Assembly (NCBI GenBank): GCA_937959145.1
Contig: CALGMC010000321.1
Span: 1-8,324, forward strand
Origin: an uncultured Chlorobiales bacterium
GTDB taxonomy: Bacteria > Bacteroidota > Chlorobiia > Chlorobiales > Thermochlorobacteraceae
Direction of reading: 5' to 3'
Length of the DNA: 8,324 bases
Below, one piece after another: positions 5,007 to 8,324 of the stretch. The notes below the pieces were generated by a model that was not told where the DNA came from, did no database searches, and saw only the letters and a list, made by a program, of their open reading frames with translations. Position 1 is the first letter of the stretch; each line of letters starts with the position of its first letter. The translations under genes and the position numbers were made by a program.

Positions 5007-6710
5007 TTACGATGTTTTTTTGATGGAAAGGTCAATCGGCGGCGGCGTGTAAGACTTCTCGCGATAGTGCGGTGGAATGGTCGTTTCCTGCGACAGCCGA
5101 TTGACGTGATACGACGGCGAAAGAATTTCTATCCCCGCTTCGTTGAACTTGTCTTGAATGTTCGCATGCAATTTCGTGTAAGTATCGAGCCACAGCGATG
5201 GCTTTTTGGTGTAGGCGTTGATTTCATAGACGGGATAATTGTCGTTGAGCGAAAGTTGAAAAACGAATGGTCGCGGTTCTTTCTCGATGTCTTCGGTTGC
5301 TAATGCCGCCTCAATGAGCAATTGATGCACCGTTCGCCAAGGCACATCATAACCGATGCTAACGGTCGAGTGCAGAATGAGCATTTCGCCGCGTCGCGCC
5401 GCTTCGGAAAAATTCATCACATTGCTTCCCACAACGGTCGTGTTGGGAATGGAGACTTCCTCGTTGTAGCGCGTGCGAATGCGCATAACAAGTGCCGTTT
5501 TCTCGACCACATCGCCCGTAATGTCGCCAATTCTAACGGTATCGCCGATTCGAAATGAGCGCGTGTAGTTGAGCACAATGCTCGCAATCACATTGCCGAT
5601 GGCACTTGTAGAGCCAAGCGAAAAAAGCACGCCAACAAAAATCGAAATGCCTTGCGCCGCCGTCGATGCCGCAATCGGTGTGTAGGGATAAATCAAAATC
5701 ACGGCGAAAAGAATCAGGACGAACTTGACAATTTTGCGCGTTGGGTCAGCCCACTCGACATAGAAATTGTCGAAGGTGAGTTTGCCTTCGGCGATGCGCT
5801 CAAAGACAGAATCCGAAAAGCGAATCAGCAAGCGGAACACAAAGACAATCACCGCAATGGCAATCAAACTTGGGATATAATCAAGAAATTTTCTGAGCAA
5901 GTCGATGGCAGGCGTAAGCACTAAGTTGAGCAAGCCTTCTGCCCAAGTGCGCGTCCAGATGAAGCGTTGGAAGATGATGGTGAGCGCGATGTAAGTTGCG
6001 ATGACTTTCAGAATAAATCCTATAATTCCAATCGTGCCTGTTAGAATGAAGAGGGCTTGACGCGCCGTGAGAATTTCGAGGTCGCGAAATTTGAGCGTCG
6101 GAAGCCACGAGAGCAGGTTTTTCTTAATCCATTTTCGAGATATTTCAGTTAGAAATGAAATGAGCGCAAACAAACCAAAGAGCGCGGCAAGCACAACGGC
6201 GGCAATGCCAAGATTGATGAGAATGCGTTTGAGCGACATCTCTTCTTGATATTCCATCAAGAACTTTCTTAGTTCGCGGGCTTTGGTTTCGGCAAGGGCT
6301 TGTCGGGTGGTTTCTTGTGCGAGTGCGTCGTCGTCAGTAACGGTCAGCACATTGCGATTCTCAACTCTAACGATGGTGAGCGACTTGCTATCGACAATCG
6401 TAATCGAGTCGGCATTTACGCCTTCTTCGGCAAGTTGCTCAATGGCTTTGCTAATTCGCTCCGCGCGCTCTTCAGGTGAGAGTGTGCCAAGCGGCGAAAA
6501 AATTTTGAAGACTTCTCTTCCGAAAACAGTTACGGGCACGCCGAGCGGACGGGTGAGCGTGTCTTGAAGCAAGAGTACTTTTGCAGAGTCGTCGCGCTTG
6601 ACCGCAATGCGCGTGAAACTTGTGTCGGATTGCGCCCAACTTTCACTGACGAGCACGCTCCAAAACAAGCCGATAAAAAGCAAGCGGTTTATCAGACGGA
6701 AGTGCGTCAT
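5007..6710 (-). CDS. MscS-family mechanosensitive ion channel with signal peptide
   Basis: A 567-aa inner-membrane channel that would open under membrane tension to release small solutes during osmotic downshock. Residues 1-26 look like a cleavable signal peptide (hydrophobic 9-20, then SESWA before QS). Residues 27-155 form an extracytoplasmic domain with a charged stretch (TLSPEERAERISKAIEQLAEE, about 77-96) ahead of the membrane. Likely membrane segments are about 161-187, 219-248, 281-297, 327-343 and 353-380. The last is the pore-lining helix, GVLFSLGSTSAIGNVIASIV (360-379). It is followed by the beta-domain motif FRIGDTVRIGDITGDV (386-401) and IPNTTVVGSNVMNFS (421-435). The C-terminal alpha/beta domain runs to about residue 535, and a Pro-rich tail follows. 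It is longer than E. coli MscS (286 aa) and resembles the larger multi-helix subfamilies. The start overlaps the antiporter stop (ATGA), implying coupling. Confidence 0.9.
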   Translation of the reverse strand: MTHFRLINRLLFIGLFWSVLVSESWAQSDTSFTRIAVKRDDSAKVLLLQDTLTRPLGVPVTVFGREVFKIFSPLGTLSPEERAERISKAIEQLAEEGVNADSITIVDSKSLTIVRVENRNVLTVTDDDALAQETTRQALAETKARELRKFLMEYQEEMSLKRILINLGIAAVVLAALFGLFALISFLTEISRKWIKKNLLSWLPTLKFRDLEILTARQALFILTGTIGIIGFILKVIATYIALTIIFQRFIWTRTWAEGLLNLVLTPAIDLLRKFLDYIPSLIAIAVIVFVFRLLIRFSDSVFERIAEGKLTFDNFYVEWADPTRKIVKFVLILFAVILIYPYTPIAASTAAQGISIFVGVLFSLGSTSAIGNVIASIVLNYTRSFRIGDTVRIGDITGDVVEKTALVMRIRTRYNEEVSIPNTTVVGSNVMNFSEAARRGEMLILHSTVSIGYDVPWRTVHQLLIEAALATEDIEKEPRPFVFQLSLNDNYPVYEINAYTKKPSLWLDTYTKLHANIQDKFNEAGIEILSPSYHVNRLSQETTIPPHYREKSYTPPPIDLSIKKTS

Positions 6711-7954
6711 GCAGGGTTTAGTCGTTTAACCAATTTACCAAGCGTTAAGCCTTGAACGAGAATTGAAAAAATCACAATGATGTAAGTTACCGATAAAATC
6801 ACTTCGCGATTCATGTCGGCAGGAATCGAGAGCGCAAGGGCGATGGAAATTCCGCCGCGCAATCCGCCCCAAGTGAGAATCCAGTCGACTTTCGGAATGA
6901 AGTTCGTGCGCGAGCGTAGCACGAAGAGCGGCGTTGAAACAGCAACCCAACGCGCCAAGAGCGAAATGAAAATCGTAATGATGCCAAGCCAAAAGTATTT
7001 GCCGATAAAGGTGAGCAACACAATTTCAAAGCCGATTAACACGAAGAGCACGGCGTTCATAAATTCATCAACGAGTTCCCAAAATTTATCGAGATAGACG
7101 AGCGTTTGTTCGCTCATCGCATGGTTTCGTCCTGTGTTGCCAATGAACAAGCCGCACGCCACAACGGCAAGCGGTGCGGAAAAGTGCAACGCAAGCGCAA
7201 GCGCGTAAATGCCCATCACCAGCCCGAGCGAGAGCAAGACTTCGGTTTGGTAGTGGTCAATGGACTTCATCAGTTTGTAAGTAAGCCACCCAAAGAGTAG
7301 TCCCAGTCCGATTCCGCCGAAGACTTCTTTTGCAAAGAGAATCGCTGTATCGCTCACGGTGGCTTCGGTTGCGCCGAACTTCGCGATTTCAAGAATCGAG
7401 AGAAAGACAACCACGCCCACGCCGTCGTTGAAGAGCGATTCGCCTGTAATAGCCATTTCAATGTTCTTTGGCACTTTGGCTTCTTTCAAGATGCCGAGCA
7501 CGGCAATCGGGTCGGTTGGCGAAATGAGCGCGCCCAGAAGCAAGGCGTAAAGATACGGCACGGGATAGCCGAAGAGTTTGCAGGCATAAAAAAAGAGCGT
7601 GCCTAAAATGAAGGTAGAAAGCACCACGCCGACCGTTGCAAGCGAAAAAATCACCCACTTTTGTTCGGAAAGTTTGTTCATATCGACGTGCAACGCGCCT
7701 GCAAACAAGAGAAAACTCAGCATCACTTCCAACACGATTTCCGAAAAATCCACGCGGTTCATAATTCCAGTTACCAAGTCCAAAACGGTCGGATTGACTT
7801 TGCCGAGCACAATGAGGACAAGCGAGAGCGAGAGCGCAAGTGCCATTAAGCCAATCGTGTTGGGCAGTCGGAGGAAGCGAATGTTGATGTAAGAAAAAAT
7901 CGCGCTGACAACGGTAATGATGGCAAGCAAACTGAAGAGGTCGAGGTGCGGCAT
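6707..7954 (-). CDS. CPA1-family Na+/H+ (cation/proton) antiporter, NhaP-like
   Basis: A 415-aa inner-membrane exchanger that would expel Na+ (or K+) in return for protons, supporting pH and salt balance. Roughly twelve hydrophobic segments span the whole protein. CPA1 hallmarks are SPTDPIAVL at 145-153 (discontinuous helix), the ion-binding ESLFNDGVGVVVF at 172-184 with Asn176-Asp177 (ND type, expected to be electroneutral), VLFVLIGFE at 302-310, and the conserved WGGLRGGISIALAL at 362-375 with Arg366. There is no C-terminal TrkA or cyclic-nucleotide-binding domain, so it is a minimal NhaP-like transporter. Ion preference cannot be read from the sequence. It is the first gene after the terminator near 8056-8087 and presumably heads an operon with the channel gene, possibly continuing into argC-argJ. 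No Shine-Dalgarno sequence is visible at the ATG (7952-7954). Confidence 0.92.
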   Translation of the reverse strand: MPHLDLFSLLAIITVVSAIFSYINIRFLRLPNTIGLMALALSLSLVLIVLGKVNPTVLDLVTGIMNRVDFSEIVLEVMLSFLLFAGALHVDMNKLSEQKWVIFSLATVGVVLSTFILGTLFFYACKLFGYPVPYLYALLLGALISPTDPIAVLGILKEAKVPKNIEMAITGESLFNDGVGVVVFLSILEIAKFGATEATVSDTAILFAKEVFGGIGLGLLFGWLTYKLMKSIDHYQTEVLLSLGLVMGIYALALALHFSAPLAVVACGLFIGNTGRNHAMSEQTLVYLDKFWELVDEFMNAVLFVLIGFEIVLLTFIGKYFWLGIITIFISLLARWVAVSTPLFVLRSRTNFIPKVDWILTWGGLRGGISIALALSIPADMNREVILSVTYIIVIFSILVQGLTLGKLVKRLNPA

Positions 7955-8255
7955 GTGAGCAGTGTTGTTATGGTTTTAGTTCTTGTTTGCGTGGACGTGC
8001 TCAAAAATGTGGAAATTTGATGTGTGATACAAACTTGCGCGATATTTCGGATATAAATAAAAAGACCGAATGCGTCCATTCGGTCTTCGTGCGAATTATC
8101 TTTTTCCCTTTTTCGGGAAGCCCTTTTCTCAGGTGCACGCGCCTTTTTTTCGGGCAGATGTCTGGTGCGAGTGTTTCATCGCGCTGTGGTGCGGACGGCA
8201 TCACCCGTTTCCGCTATGTGAACAACAACTCTCGAGCGAGCAACGCGACTGCGCA
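7955..8255. other. Non-coding intergenic region upstream of the antiporter gene
   Basis: About 300 bp without a credible gene. The part from 8088 to 8255 is the 3' untranslated stretch of the gene at the right edge. It contains a weak TTCCC/GGGAA hairpin (8104-8119) but no Pro-, Cys- or Trp-independent coding signal I can support. The centre holds the intrinsic terminator at 8056-8087. The part from 7955 to 8055 should contain the antiporter promoter, but I find no convincing -35/-10 pair. TTGAGC and AACTAA, 17 bp apart on the minus strand, are the best weak candidate. No ARG-box-like palindrome is present. Confidence 0.6.
8056..8087 (-). terminator. Strong intrinsic terminator of the gene at the right edge
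   Basis: AAGACCGAATG (8062-8072) and CATTCGGTCTT (8077-8087) form a perfect 11-bp stem around a 4-base loop. On the minus strand the stem is followed by TTTTTATTTATAT. On the plus strand no U-run follows, so it works for leftward transcription only. It lies 168 bp past the stop of the right-edge gene and 101 bp before the antiporter start, insulating the two. Confidence 0.88.
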
Positions 8256-8324
8256 TTATTGTGCGTAAAGGACTTCAAATTGTCCTGTTCCGCCTTTGCA
8301 GATGTGCTCGACCCATTTGGCGTA
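8256..8324 (-). CDS. C-terminal end of an unidentified protein (cut by window edge)
   Basis: The last 22 codons of a leftward gene appear to end here in TAA (8256-8258). The readable tail starts YAKWVEHICKGG and ends TGQFEVLYAQ. I do not recognise the family. The call rests on three things: an open frame running to the window edge, a plausible protein-like composition, and a matched terminator downstream. The second minus frame is also open through this short stretch and cannot be excluded, so both the frame and the stop are moderately uncertain. Confidence 0.5.
   Translation of the reverse strand, partial: YAKWVEHICKGGTGQFEVLYAQ

Noticed and set aside
4997..5035. TTG start of argC overlapping the channel gene by 29 bp
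   Set aside because: The added 13 residues are not ArgC-like. The GTG at 4996 gives the usual short N-terminus before the Rossmann loop and a tidy 10-bp gap.
5010..5035. Possible promoter ahead of argC (TTGACC at 5030-5035 on the minus strand)
   Set aside because: The -35 matches five of six positions but no acceptable -10 follows at 16-19 bp spacing.
5163..5173. GCATGCAA motif within the channel gene as a further ARG box
   Set aside because: It is a single short half-site in coding sequence without the 14-bp palindrome or a partner at 20-21 bp.
8001..8204. 67-codon minus-strand frame upstream of the antiporter
   Set aside because: It reads through the strong terminator hairpin and shows no protein family character.
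7987..8268. 93-codon plus-strand frame at the right end
   Set aside because: It crosses the terminator stem and overlaps the end of the right-edge gene on the opposite strand. It has no motif or initiation signal.

Overview
The window carries most of a bacterial arginine biosynthesis cluster and a two-gene ion-transport/osmotic-stress unit. All recognisable genes are on the minus strand, so they are transcribed from right to left. Base composition is close to balanced. None of the eight visible gene starts has a recognisable GGAG-type Shine-Dalgarno core. That, with a minus-strand order of argC-argJ-(GNAT)-argB-argF-argR, suggests a member of the Bacteroidota/Chlorobiota group. This taxonomic placement is an inference from layout and protein character, not a database result.

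Layout in order of transcription. At the right edge (8256-8324) is the last 22 codons of an unidentified gene. A strong intrinsic terminator at about 8056-8087 closes it. Next come a CPA1-type Na+/H+ antiporter (6707-7954) and an MscS-family mechanosensitive channel with a signal peptide and extracytoplasmic domain (5007-6710), joined by a 4-bp ATGA overlap. Ten bases further on, argC starts, most likely at a GTG (3971-4996), and argJ follows after one base (2755-3969). A 234-bp gap separates argJ from the second arg block. It holds an AT-rich inverted repeat, a set of ArgR-type operator boxes at 20-bp spacing laid over a sigma70-like promoter, and a hairpin plus U-tract inside the predicted leader. 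After it come a GNAT-family acetyltransferase (2023-2520), argB (overlapping it by ATGA), argF, and the first 23 codons of argR, which runs off the left edge.

How the genes work together. ArgB, ArgC and ArgJ carry out the phosphorylation, reduction and acetyl-recycling steps of the N-acetyl (cyclic) route to ornithine. ArgF converts ornithine to citrulline. ArgR would sense arginine and shut down the promoter ahead of GNAT-argB-argF-argR, so it would also control itself. argD, argG and argH are not in the window. ArgB carries the N-terminal extension and C-terminal signature of the arginine-inhibited kinase class, so feedback is probably both enzymatic and transcriptional.

The points most worth a second look are the operator/promoter/leader-terminator assembly at about 2562-2679, the GNAT protein whose two acetyl-CoA-loop glycines are replaced, and the physical joining of argC-argJ to an antiporter/MscS unit with no visible ArgR box ahead of argC. 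I saw no mobile element, CRISPR array, tRNA or rRNA.
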